A stretch of 25,102 bases of DNA from Caulobacter sp. CCH9-E1 (GCF_001556515.1 NZ_LSJA01000020.1:1-25102), one strand, 5' to 3'; shown: positions 1 to 9,583, counted from the first letter of the stretch. The notes: generated by a model not told the origin, from the letters alone. Made by a program: numbers and translations.

Positions 1-163
1 CCTTCTCCCCTTGCGGGAGAAGGTGTCGCTGAAAGCGACGGATGAGGGGTCGCGCAAACGAAAACCGCCGCGACCGGCGGAAAGGCCGATCGCGGCGGAT
101 AGGTTCTTCAACCCCTCACCCGCCCCGCTTCGCGGGTCACCCTCTCCCGCAAGGGGAGAGGGG
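1..163. repeat. Inverted pair of REP-like hairpin units downstream of clpB
   Basis: Unit A (1-50) has a 9-bp stem (1-9 with 15-23, loop CTTGC), then a 6-bp stem (25-30 with 34-39), then GGATGAGGGG. Unit B (about 111-163) is the same design reversed: CAACCCCTCA, a 5-bp stem (124-128 with 132-136), then a 9-bp stem (140-148 with 154-162, loop GCAAG). Between them lies a further small hairpin, CCGCCG-CGAC-CGGCGG (65-80). Related units occur at 22525-22637 and 25055-25102, so this is a dispersed family. The pair starts about 10 bases beyond the clpB stop and may help end or stabilise that transcript. There is no long T-run. Confidence 0.8.
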
Positions 164-173
164 CTCACTTTTG

Positions 174-2753
<2,580 letters not shown>

Positions 2754-2817
2754 AATGTCCCCTTCCTAGGCGGATCGGAGCCCATCGCCTTGATCAAGCA
2801 CAATAGGTCCGAGCGGG

Positions 2818-2846
2818 ATTTAGGTGTGGCTGATCGGCCACACAAG
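2818..2846 (-). promoter_or_regulatory. Possible clpB promoter with an inverted repeat in its spacer
   Basis: Read leftward, CTTGTG (2846-2841) and CTAAAT (2823-2818) are 17 bases apart, a plausible heat-shock or housekeeping type promoter for clpB. The spacer is filled by a perfect inverted repeat, GTGTGGC-N6-GCCACAC (2824-2843 on the plus strand). This repeat sits just past the metallopeptidase stop and could instead be that gene's terminator hairpin, though no T-run follows. A second -35-like CTTGAT lies at 2798-2793 inside the palindrome CTTGATCAAG. None of these is a strong match. Confidence 0.3.
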
Positions 2847-2848
2847 GC

Positions 2849-3616
2849 CTACCAGCCCTTGCTCGCCAGATATCGTTCCAGCGCCTGGATTCGCACCGCG
2901 TCGGACGGGTGGGTCGAGCCCAGATCGCTCTCGGCGCCCTTGGCGTTCTGGGCCTCGTCCATGGCCTGCATGTTCCGCCACAGCTTCACGGCCTCGCGGG
3001 GGCGGTAGCCGGCGCGCTGCATGAAGTCGACGCCCAGGCGGTCGGCCTCCAGCTCCTGCTTGCGCGAGAACGGCAGCAGCACGCCGTACTTGGCCGCGTC
3101 GTCGCCGTGGTCCTTGAGAAGCTTGCCGAAATCGCTGCTCCCCGCCGCCGCGCCGGCGATGCCCAGCAGCACCTTGGCCGTGGTCTGCTGCGAGGCGCGC
3201 TCGGCCGCGTGGTGGGCGACGACGTGGCCGGCCTCGTGACCGATCACGGCCGCCAGCTGGTCGTCGTTCTGGACCATGGCCAGCAGGCCCACCGTCACCC
3301 CGACATGGCCGCCCGGCAGGACGAAGGCGTTCGGCGCCTCGTCCAGGAAAACCGCGTAGTCCCAGGGACGGTTCGACAGGCCGGCCGCTTCGATCACCCG
3401 CTGGCCGACGGCGCGCACGCGCTCGTTCTTTCGCGGCTCCTTGGAGATGTAGGCCGTGCGCAGGGTGTCGGCCCAGGCCTTCTCGCCCTCGGCGGCCAGG
3501 TTGTCGTCCTTGACGATCAACAGCTGGTCGCGGCCCAGGTCGGCGTTGTAGGCGCAGCCGCCCAGCGTGGTCGCGGCGGCCAGGAGCAACGGCAGGGTCA
3601 GGCGGCTTGGGCGCAT
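2849..3616 (-). CDS. M48-family zinc metallopeptidase, predicted lipoprotein
   Basis: Predicted membrane-anchored zinc protease of the M48 family (the Oma1/LoiP/BepA type), likely acting in periplasmic or outer-membrane protein quality control. Starting from the ATG at 3616 the protein is 255 residues. It opens with a lipoprotein signal, a hydrophobic stretch ending LGGC with Cys21 as the lipid site. The catalytic HEAGH motif lies at residues 127-131, and the downstream KQELEAD (Glu near 188) supplies the third zinc ligand. The frame stays open 20 codons further upstream, but that extension would bury the signal peptide, so I prefer 3616; the ribosome-binding site there is weak. It sits between clpB and the DUF4893 gene on the same strand. 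The natural substrate is not evident. Confidence 0.9.
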   Translation of the reverse strand: MRPSRLTLPLLLAAATTLGGCAYNADLGRDQLLIVKDDNLAAEGEKAWADTLRTAYISKEPRKNERVRAVGQRVIEAAGLSNRPWDYAVFLDEAPNAFVLPGGHVGVTVGLLAMVQNDDQLAAVIGHEAGHVVAHHAAERASQQTTAKVLLGIAGAAAGSSDFGKLLKDHGDDAAKYGVLLPFSRKQELEADRLGVDFMQRAGYRPREAVKLWRNMQAMDEAQNAKGAESDLGSTHPSDAVRIQALERYLASKGW

Positions 3617-3727
3617 GGTGTTCGATATGTTTCCAACTCGACACAAGCTTATCGTCGGCGAGCGCGCCGGGCGCAACCGAGCCTGCCGCGACCTTACCGA
3701 AATGTCATCCCGCCCACGGCGCGGGCC

Positions 3728-4318
3728 TCATCGCCGAAGCTCCAGCAGGTCGAGCGTCGACTCCTGGCGCGGCCACGGCAGCGCCAGGCGATAGCGGCCG
3801 GGGCCGATGCGCTCGAGCACCCCGACCTGGTCGCGCTCGCGATCGCGGCCGTACTGGGCGCGCCCCTCGCCGCTTCCCCAGGCCACCGCGCCCAGGAACA
3901 CCAGGCGGCGGGGGGCATCGGGATAGAGATGGCCGGCCTGGCGCTGCGAGCCGGTGACCTTCTCCAGCACGAGGTCGCCGCCCGGCGTCAGCTCCACCCG
4001 GCAGCGGAACCAGCCGTAGGCGACGAAACCGGGCCCGCCGTTCTGCGAACCCAGCTTGATCGTGCGACAGCGGTAGCTTCCCGGCCCCGGCTGCGGGCGC
4101 GGCAGCGAGACGCGCGGATCGGCCAGCGCGCCCAGGCGCGCCAGCTGGCGTCCGAGCCCCTCGGCCCGGGCCCCGGCCAGCGCCGCATCCCAGGCTTCAT
4201 CCAGCCGCTCGAGCCGGCGCGCGTCTTCGCGCAAGACGTCGGCGCGCCAGTCGCCGGAGGCGGCCAGGGCTGGTTCGGCGGCCAGGAGGGAAAGCGCCAG
4301 GACGGTGACGACGCGCAT
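3728..4318 (-). CDS. Exported DUF4893-type protein
   Basis: A 196-residue protein with a clear Sec signal peptide (hydrophobic core, then ALA-AS near residue 20). The mature part carries a helical N-terminal segment rich in Arg and Glu, then the segment YRCRTIKLGSQ and later VAYGWFRCRVEL. I recognise these as typical of DUF4893 proteins of alphaproteobacteria; two Cys residues in RCR contexts are a family hallmark as I recall it. The function of the family is unknown to me. The ATG at 4318 has GGAG seven bases upstream. It lies 111 bases before the metallopeptidase gene on the same strand and may be cotranscribed, but nothing shows a shared function. Confidence 0.8.
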   Translation of the reverse strand: MRVVTVLALSLLAAEPALAASGDWRADVLREDARRLERLDEAWDAALAGARAEGLGRQLARLGALADPRVSLPRPQPGPGSYRCRTIKLGSQNGGPGFVAYGWFRCRVELTPGGDLVLEKVTGSQRQAGHLYPDAPRRLVFLGAVAWGSGEGRAQYGRDRERDQVGVLERIGPGRYRLALPWPRQESTLDLLELRR

Positions 4319-4349
4319 GGGCGGCTCCGCGAGAGGGACGCGGTCGTAA

Positions 4350-4364
4350 CGCCTCCTTGAGGCG
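4350..4364 (-). terminator. Small stem-loop after the response regulator gene
   Basis: A 6-bp perfect stem, CGCCTC-N3-GAGGCG, lies 10 bases beyond the response regulator stop when read leftward. It is followed only by TTACG, so it is a weak terminator at best. Confidence 0.35.
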
Positions 4365-4374
4365 GGGAGTTCGG

Positions 4375-4734
4375 CTAGCGTAACGCCTCGATGACGCGCG
4401 CCAGGTGGCGTGGGTCGATGGGTTTCGACAGCACCGGAACGTCGCGCAGGTCGGGCCGTACGCCTTGGTCGCCATAACCGGTGACGAAAGCGTAGGGCAC
4501 GCCGCGCCCGCGCAGGATCTCGGCGGTCTCGAACGACGTCTGGCCATCGCCCAGGTTGACGTCCAGCAAGGCGAAATCGAAGACCTCGCGCTCGGCCGCG
4601 CGAGCGGCTTCGCTGGCCGAAGCGGCGGGGCCGACGACTTCGCAGCCCAACTCTCCGAGCAGGTCCTCGACCAGCATCGCCACGAACAGCTCGTCCTCGA
4701 CGACCAGGATGCGCAATGGATCAGACCGCGCCAC
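4375..4734 (-). CDS. Single-domain response regulator (receiver domain only)
   Basis: A stand-alone receiver domain of 119 residues with no output domain. ILVVEDE (acidic Glu13/Asp14), the phospho-acceptor Asp58 in LLDVNL, Thr85 in FVTGY and Lys104 in LSKPID are all present, so it should be phosphorylatable. I chose the GTG at 4734, which reads into ARSDPLRILVV. The open frame continues upstream but only as a shadow of the kinase gene. The start overlaps the 3' end of the kinase gene by 14 bases, which implies translational coupling and a shared function. The arrangement of an HWE kinase followed by a single-domain regulator resembles LovK-LovR of Caulobacter, where the regulator acts as a phosphate sink. 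That role here is inference. Confidence 0.92.
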   Translation of the reverse strand: MARSDPLRILVVEDELFVAMLVEDLLGELGCEVVGPAASASEAARAAEREVFDFALLDVNLGDGQTSFETAEILRGRGVPYAFVTGYGDQGVRPDLRDVPVLSKPIDPRHLARVIEALR

Positions 4735-5776
4735 GGATGAACCGGTTCGACTGGCCGGTGCGGGCGAGTTCTGCGTCGATCTCGCAGACGACCCCGGCCG
4801 GCCGGTGGTCGAGAACGACCGATCCGCCGAGCTCGCGCGCCAGCCCCCCGGTAATGAGACGGGTGCCGAACCCCTGACGCGTCGGCTTGACGACTGGCGG
4901 CCCATCGATTTCTTCCCACCTCAGTTGCAGCCGCTCGCCCGCCTCGACCCTGCTACGCCGCCAGGTCAATCGCACTTGGCCTTCGGGAGCGGAGAGCGAG
5001 CCGTACTTGGCTGCGTTGGTCATCAGTTCGTGCAAGGCCATCGACAACGCCAAGGCTGCCTTGGGCGCCAGGCGCACGGCGGGGCCATCGATGTCGAAGC
5101 GCTCGGCCTCGCCGTGAGCGGCCACCACCGAGGCGACGATGTCGGCCAGTTCGGCGCCGTCCCAGCTTTCGCGCGTCAGGATGTCGTGCCCCCGCGACAG
5201 GGCCAGCAGACGGCGCGTCAGGCTGTCGCGCGCATCCTCCAGGTCCCCGGCGTTGCGGAGAGTCTGGCCGGCGACCGACTGCACCGTGGCCAGGGTGTTC
5301 TTCACCCGGTGGTTCAGCTCGTTGATCATCAACTGCTGGAGCTCTTCGGCCCGCTTGCGGTCGGTGACGTCCCGCATGACGCCGGTGAAGAAACGCCGCT
5401 CGCCGTCCCGCCACTCGGCGATCGACAGCTCCAGCGGAAATGTGGTCCCGTCGCCCCGCCGACCGCTGACTTCGCGGCCGATGCCGATGATCCGGCGCTC
5501 TCCCGTCTCGCGGTAGCGCTCCAGATAGCCGTCATGCTCGCCGTGATAGGGCTCGGGCATCAGACGATTGACGTTCTCGCCGATCATCTGATCGGCCGAA
5601 TAGCCAAACAGGCGCTCGGCGGCGGGGTTGAACGCCTCGATGCGGCCCTGCTCGTCGATCACCACGATCGCGTCCACCGCAGTGTCGACGATCGCGCGAT
5701 AGCGGGCTTCGACCGCGGTTCCCTCGCCCTCGCGCTGGTCGCCGAATGATCGATTGGACCTACGCGCACCCGCCAT
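4721..5776 (-). CDS. PAS-domain HWE-family histidine kinase with FixL-like haem-PAS residues
   Basis: A soluble sensor kinase of 351 residues without membrane segments. Residues about 20-145 form a PAS domain strongly like that of FixL: the stretch MPEPYHGEHDGYLERY then ERRIIGIGREVSG. His81 aligns with the FixL haem ligand (His200 of the Bradyrhizobium protein) and Arg101, exactly 20 residues later, with its Arg220. The kinase core follows: ELNHRVKNTL with phospho-His156, the N-box HELMTNAAKYG with the HWE-specific His249, and LRWEE with Trp287 and Glu289. These are the hallmarks of the HWE family rather than classical HisKA. The ATG at 5776 has GGACGGAG upstream and is a better start than the TTG six codons earlier. 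Oxygen or haem sensing is an inference from the two residues. Confidence 0.95.
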   Translation of the reverse strand: MAGARRSNRSFGDQREGEGTAVEARYRAIVDTAVDAIVVIDEQGRIEAFNPAAERLFGYSADQMIGENVNRLMPEPYHGEHDGYLERYRETGERRIIGIGREVSGRRGDGTTFPLELSIAEWRDGERRFFTGVMRDVTDRKRAEELQQLMINELNHRVKNTLATVQSVAGQTLRNAGDLEDARDSLTRRLLALSRGHDILTRESWDGAELADIVASVVAAHGEAERFDIDGPAVRLAPKAALALSMALHELMTNAAKYGSLSAPEGQVRLTWRRSRVEAGERLQLRWEEIDGPPVVKPTRQGFGTRLITGGLARELGGSVVLDHRPAGVVCEIDAELARTGQSNRFIRGAV

Positions 5777-5881
5777 GGCAGCTCCGTCCGTCAAAGATCA
5801 AAACCTAGCGTCGAACAGGGTGCTTCGCCAAGTTGCGTGCGACGGACCGGTCTTCGGCCAATCATGTCCAGAACGCGCGTC

Positions 5882-5915
5882 AAAGAAAAAGGGAGCCGCT
5901 TTCGCGGCTCCCTTT
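5882..5915 (-). terminator. Rho-independent terminator of the DUF4167 gene
   Basis: Read leftward, the perfect 9-bp stem GGGAGCCGC-GAAA-GCGGCTCCC (extended by three A-T pairs) is followed by TTTTTCTTT. It lies about 25 bases beyond the DUF4167 stop. It also insulates the kinase gene downstream from readthrough. Confidence 0.93.
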
Positions 5916-5939
5916 CCAAGATCGATCTTTTGAAGAGGA

Positions 5940-6989
5940 TCAGGCCTCTTCGGATTCAGAACCGGCCGGAGCGCCTTCGCCCGCCTCGAAGCTGCGCGGG
6001 GCGCGGCGGCGGCGGGGCTTCTTGACCTCTTCGCCTTCGGCGGAAGCCTCGGGCGCCGGCGCGGGTTCGGCGCGCTCGGTCTTGCGGCCCAGGAACGCCG
6101 GGGCGTGGCTGACGGCGCCGTCCTGGCCGCGCAGCAGGGGCGAGCCCTCGCCGACCGGCGCCTCGGCGGTCAGGGGCGAGGCCTCCGGCTCGATCACGGC
6201 CATCGGATCACGCTCGCCGCGCGGCTGCCAATCGCGGTCGCGATTGCGGTCGCGGCGGCGGCGGCCTTCGCGGTATTCGCCCTGGCCTTCGCCTTGAGGC
6301 TGCTCGCCCTCGGCGGCGGGACGGTCGTCGCGGGGACGGTCGTCGCGCGGACGATCGTCGCGGTCGCGGAAGCGATCTTCACGCGGACGGTCGTCACGCG
6401 GACGATCGTCGCGGGGGCGGTCGTCGCGAAGGCGGTCGTCACGGTTGCGATCACGGTCGTCACGGTCGCGCCAACGGTCCCGGCGGCCTTCGCCGTCGCG
6501 GTTGCGGTCGTCGCGGTTGCGATCGCGGTCCCGATCGCGGTTCCGGTCGCGACCTTCGAAGCGGTCGCGGCGTTGCTCGCCGCCCTCGCCCTCGGCGCCT
6601 TCGCCCTGGGCCTGGCCCTCGGCCGGCGTCTCAGCGACTTCCGGCTCTTCCGGCGGCTCGGCCTCGAAGTCGATCTCGTAGGCGGCGTAGACGTCCTTGC
6701 CAACGATATCGGCCACCGGACGATTCGGCTGGATCGCCCGCAGGACGCGGAAATAGTGTTCGGCGTGCTGGAGATAGTTTTCCGCGAGCACCCGGTCGCC
6801 GGACGACGAGGCGTCGCGGGCCAGCTGCTGGTACTTCTCGTAGACGCTCTGGGCCGCGCCGCGCACCTTCACGCCTTCCGGACCGTTCGAATCGAACGCG
6901 CGGTTGGCGTTGTGCTGCTGAGGCTTGCCGCCGTTGCCGCCACGATTGTTGCGGCCCCGCTGGCGCTTCATGCCCTTGAAATCTCTCAT
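5940..6989 (-). CDS. DUF4167 protein with long Arg/Asp repeat tail
   Basis: A 349-residue, highly charged protein. The N-terminal 100 residues, including the QRGRNNRGG opening and the segment YEKYQQLARDASSSGDRVLAEN, with YLQHAEHYFRVL just after it, match the DUF4167 domain of alphaproteobacteria. Everything after about residue 130 is low complexity: Glu-rich, then repeated RDRD, NRDD and DDRPR units, then basic RRRR patches. It is probably disordered and may bind RNA or other acidic partners, but no function is established to my knowledge. The ATG at 6989 has AAGAGA upstream; a second ATG six codons on (6971) is nearly as good. It follows prmC on the same strand, an arrangement that I recall as common in this class, often near clpB as here. 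Confidence 0.9.
   Translation of the reverse strand: MRDFKGMKRQRGRNNRGGNGGKPQQHNANRAFDSNGPEGVKVRGAAQSVYEKYQQLARDASSSGDRVLAENYLQHAEHYFRVLRAIQPNRPVADIVGKDVYAAYEIDFEAEPPEEPEVAETPAEGQAQGEGAEGEGGEQRRDRFEGRDRNRDRDRDRNRDDRNRDGEGRRDRWRDRDDRDRNRDDRLRDDRPRDDRPRDDRPREDRFRDRDDRPRDDRPRDDRPAAEGEQPQGEGQGEYREGRRRRDRNRDRDWQPRGERDPMAVIEPEASPLTAEAPVGEGSPLLRGQDGAVSHAPAFLGRKTERAEPAPAPEASAEGEEVKKPRRRRAPRSFEAGEGAPAGSESEEA
6320..6440 (-). repeat. In-frame degenerate repeats encoding RDDRP units
   Basis: Within the DUF4167 gene, units built on CGGACGGTCGTCGCG (15 bp, five codons) recur imperfectly and encode RDDRP or variants such as REDRF and RDRDDRP. The copies differ at synonymous positions. The tract may change length between strains. 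Confidence 0.8.
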
Positions 6990-7169
6990 GTTCTCTTCTG
7001 AACCTGTCCGGGGAGGTCAGTCTTGAGCTGGCGCATCCGGCCTTGCTGGTCTCTAGGCGGGTCGACCCCTCGTCGATGTCAGAGACACTGGTTTCCGTAG
7101 AGCCCCCACCCTGCTCTTTGCGGCGCGGCGACCGGCGGACCGGGCGCGCCTGCCGGGGGAGCCTCGCCA

Positions 7170-7196
7170 GCGCCTAACGCCTTGAAGCGTCAGCGC
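7170..7196 (-). terminator. Imperfect stem-loop downstream of prmC
   Basis: Read leftward, GCGCTGACGC pairs with GCGTTA-G-GCGC across a short loop with one bulge, about 55 bases after the prmC stop. There is no T-run after it. The rest of the 260-base gap between prmC and the DUF4167 gene (6990-7249) shows no other clear signal, so the DUF4167 gene may have its own promoter there or be read from prmC. Confidence 0.35.
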
Positions 7197-7249
7197 TCGC
7201 TTTTCCCATCACCCGGCGATCTGGAAGGAGACAGGACTCGTCTAGCGGT

Positions 7250-8119
7250 TCACGCCCCGGTTTCCAAGGGATTTTTCACCCCGGTCACCACACGGTCGTG
7301 CGTGGACAGGTCCTTGATGGTCCGAACCTGCTGCGCGCCCGCGGCGTTGAACAGGGCCTCGACGGCCTTGGACTGGTCGTAGCCGATCTCGACGGCGAAC
7401 ATGCCGCCGGGCTTCAGCACCCGCAGGATCTCGGGCGCCAGCAGGCGGTAGGCCTCCAGGCCGTCCTCGCCGCCGTCCAGGGCCAGACGCGGCTCGTGGT
7501 CGCGAACCTCCGGCTCGAGGGTTTCGATCACCGCCGACGGAATATAGGGCGGATTGGAGACCACCAGGTCGAAGCTGGCGTCGGCCAGACCAGCGGTCCA
7601 GTCGCCGTGCATCAGGGCCGCGCGGTTGTTCAGGTCGAGGTTGGCGGCGTTGTCGCGGGCCACGGCCAGGGCTTCGTTGGAAGCATCCACGCCCAGCCCC
7701 TTGGCGGCCGGCCGCTCGGCCAGCACCGCCAGCAGGATCGTCCCCGAGCCGACGCCCAGGTCGAGCATCGAGAACGGCATGGCCTCCGGGAACGCCTTCA
7801 GCACCTCGTCGACGATGACCTCGGTCTCGGGACGCGGGGTCAGGACGTTCTTGTTCACCTGCAGCAGGATCTTCCAGAAGCCCTTGCGGCCGATGATGTG
7901 GCTGACCGGCTCGCGGCGGGCGCGGCGGGTCAGGAACGCGTCGAGCATCGCCTGCTGCTCGGCGGTGAGCTCGCGATAGGGGTCGGTGACGATCTCGGTG
8001 CGGGTGACGCCGGCGGCGACCTCCAGCATCAGGCGCGCGTCGATCGACGGCTGATCGATGCCGGCGTCCTTCAGACGATCCTTGGCGGCGGTCCAGGCTT
8101 TGACGAGGGTCTGGGTCAT
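7250..8119 (-). CDS. prmC: Release factor glutamine methyltransferase PrmC
   Basis: Methylates the Gln of the GGQ motif in peptide release factors RF1 and RF2, using S-adenosylmethionine, which speeds translation termination. The 289 residues carry a helical N-terminal substrate domain (about 1-90), TPRPETE (94-100), the SAM-binding motif MLDLGVGSGT (118-127) and the diagnostic NPPY (189-192) followed by IPS. Length is normal. I chose the ATG at 8119 because the upstream open frame (to 8233) has no family-like sequence and would run through the parD promoter. The ribosome-binding site is weak. In many relatives prfA precedes prmC; here the divergent parDE operon occupies the upstream side instead. 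Confidence 0.96.
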   Translation of the reverse strand: MTQTLVKAWTAAKDRLKDAGIDQPSIDARLMLEVAAGVTRTEIVTDPYRELTAEQQAMLDAFLTRRARREPVSHIIGRKGFWKILLQVNKNVLTPRPETEVIVDEVLKAFPEAMPFSMLDLGVGSGTILLAVLAERPAAKGLGVDASNEALAVARDNAANLDLNNRAALMHGDWTAGLADASFDLVVSNPPYIPSAVIETLEPEVRDHEPRLALDGGEDGLEAYRLLAPEILRVLKPGGMFAVEIGYDQSKAVEALFNAAGAQQVRTIKDLSTHDRVVTGVKNPLETGA

Positions 8120-8158
8120 GGGCGGGGCATTTAGCGCGTTGGGCGGCGGGAGGCGAGA

Positions 8159-8194
8159 TTGAATGCGATACCAAGTTTTGGTATTTATCCGCGC
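8159..8194 (+). promoter_or_regulatory. parDE promoter with embedded palindromic operator
   Basis: TTGAAT (8159-8164) and TATTTA (8182-8187) are 17 bases apart, a good sigma-70 type promoter. A perfect palindrome, ATACCAA-GTT-TTGGTAT (8168-8184), fills the spacer and touches the -10 element, an ideal place for autorepression by ParD. Transcription should start about 7 bases after the -10, at or next to the parD ATG (8195). No Shine-Dalgarno sequence is present, so parD is probably read from a leaderless mRNA. Confidence 0.75.
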
Positions 8195-8461
8195 ATGGCC
8201 AGCAAAAACACCTCCGTCAGCCTCGGCGACCACTTGCAGGCTTTCATCGACAGTCAGGTCGCCGACGGGCGGTATGGTTCCGCGAGCGAGGTCATACGGG
8301 CTGGACTGCGGCTCCTGGAGGACAACGAAGCCAAGCTGAAGGTGCTACGCGCCGCGCTGATCGAGGGCGAGGAAAGCGGCTTCATCGAGGATTTCGACTT
8401 CGACGCCTTCATTGAAGAGAAGCGGCGGGCCTCGGCTCCCCCAGGCTTCCACGAAGAATGA
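8195..8461 (+). CDS. parD: Antitoxin ParD
   Basis: Antitoxin of a type II toxin-antitoxin pair. The 88 residues contain an N-terminal ribbon-helix-helix DNA-binding domain (TSVSLGDHLQAFIDSQVADG, then YGSASEVIRAGLRLLE) and an acidic C-terminal tail (EDFDFDAFIEE) that would wrap the toxin. It closely resembles ParD1 of Caulobacter crescentus as I recall it. The ATG at 8195 is preferred over the TTG at 8159, which lies in the -35 box. The stop overlaps the parE start (ATGA at 8458-8461), so the two are translationally coupled, with antitoxin first. Autorepression through the palindrome upstream is expected for the family. Confidence 0.96.
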   Translation: MASKNTSVSLGDHLQAFIDSQVADGRYGSASEVIRAGLRLLEDNEAKLKVLRAALIEGEESGFIEDFDFDAFIEEKRRASAPPGFHEE

Positions 8462-8748
8462 AACCGTATCGGCTGTCACGTCGCGCCAGGGCCGATCTGG
8501 ACGACATCTGGGACTACTCCGAACACCGGTGGGGCGCCCAGCAGGCGGCCGACTATGTGCGCCAGATCCGCATGTCGATCGAAATGGTCGCCGAGCGGCC
8601 CGATCTGGGATGGCCCGACGACAACCTTCGTCCAGGCTACCGACGCAGAGCCGCCGGCTCGCATGTGATTTTCTATAGAATTGGCGCCCAGATCGAGATT
8701 ATTCGGGTGCTGCACCAGAGCATGAACGCCCGGGCGCATTTGGGCTGA
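8458..8748 (+). CDS. parE: Toxin ParE
   Basis: RelE/ParE superfamily toxin of 96 residues; ParE proteins inhibit DNA gyrase and are held inactive by ParD. Visible family marks are YRLSRRARADLDDIWDYS near the N-terminus, the central GWPDDNLRPGYRRRAAGSH, and the C-terminal VIFYRIGAQIEIIRVLHQSM. The protein is full length with no frameshift, so the module is likely active. It closely matches ParE1 of Caulobacter crescentus from memory. It ends only three bases from the stop of the convergent MOSC gene. The chemical target of this copy is inferred from the family, not from the sequence. Confidence 0.96.
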   Translation: MKPYRLSRRARADLDDIWDYSEHRWGAQQAADYVRQIRMSIEMVAERPDLGWPDDNLRPGYRRRAAGSHVIFYRIGAQIEIIRVLHQSMNARAHLG

Positions 8749-8751
8749 CGC

Positions 8752-9513
8752 TCAGCCCACGGCCACCCCATCCCCCTCGCCCACCGTCCCGCCGTCCGTC
8801 ACGGTCAGGTAGATCCCGCAGAACATGTGGCCGTAGTGGTCGAACAGCGCCTTGACGAGGTCGGCGTCGCGCTCGCCGGTGTCGGGATCGACGTGGGTGG
8901 CGGCGCAGCGGACGATAGGCTTGATCACCTCGGCGGTCGCTCCGCCGATCGTCAGCGTCCGGCCGGTCCAGTCGTTCTCGGCCCAGGCCGACCAGCCTTC
9001 GACGTAGAGGTTGGCGCGGAACCGCAGCGGATCGAGGTCTCGGCCGAGGCGCTGGGACAGGTCGCGCACGCTGGCGAGGTTCACGATCGAGACGAAGCCG
9101 GACTTGCTGTCCATGAACCGGTGCGCGCCAGGGCCTTCGATCACCTTCAGGGGCCCTGAAGCCTCCTCGCCCAGAAAGCCCGCCAGCCAAGCCTCGAAGC
9201 CGGCGCGTCCGGCCGGAGCGCGCAGGTCCCCGGCGAAGTCAGGATGGCCCTCGGCGCGGGCGGAGAGCACCCCGCTAGCCTCGTCATAGGCGGTGCGGAC
9301 GCGGGCGACCGAGGGGATCTTGGCCAGCACCGTGAACTTCATCTTCGAGATGTGGTCGGGCGCGGCGGGATCGAAGCCGCTGGGGCCGTCCTCGACCGCG
9401 TACAGCCGGTCGCACGGAAAGCACGCCCCCGCCTCCAGCGTCGCGGACGTCAATCGCTCGGGCGTGAAGCCCTTGACGGGGTGGCGATAGAGCGAGGCGA
9501 TGCGAGCGTCCAT
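8752..9513 (-). CDS. MOSC domain protein (mARC/YcbX type)
   Basis: Molybdenum-cofactor-binding oxidoreductase of the mARC/YcbX group, which reduces N-hydroxylated compounds in known members. The 253 residues begin with the MOSC N-terminal beta-barrel (IASLYRHPVKGF, FPCDRLYAV). The MOSC domain follows: RFRANLYVEG (about 164-173), then IKPIVRCAATHVDPDTGERD, where Cys203 is the expected molybdenum ligand. No ferredoxin domain is fused at the C-terminus, so it needs a separate electron donor. I chose the ATG at 9513, which begins MDARIASLYRHP; the open frame runs 40 codons further upstream without homologous-looking sequence. It is divergent from the YihY gene and convergent with parE. Confidence 0.9.
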   Translation of the reverse strand: MDARIASLYRHPVKGFTPERLTSATLEAGACFPCDRLYAVEDGPSGFDPAAPDHISKMKFTVLAKIPSVARVRTAYDEASGVLSARAEGHPDFAGDLRAPAGRAGFEAWLAGFLGEEASGPLKVIEGPGAHRFMDSKSGFVSIVNLASVRDLSQRLGRDLDPLRFRANLYVEGWSAWAENDWTGRTLTIGGATAEVIKPIVRCAATHVDPDTGERDADLVKALFDHYGHMFCGIYLTVTDGGTVGEGDGVAVG

Positions 9514-9583
9514 GACGCGGCAACATCCGGCCCGACTCGCGTCATGGCAAGGCTTGGCTGGCCCCGAGGCGGAACAGGGCACT

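Noticed and set aside
6300..6560. Short repeats that look like a CRISPR array at first sight
   Set aside because: The units are in-frame, 12-18 bases, without unique spacers, and encode Arg/Asp repeats of the DUF4167 protein.
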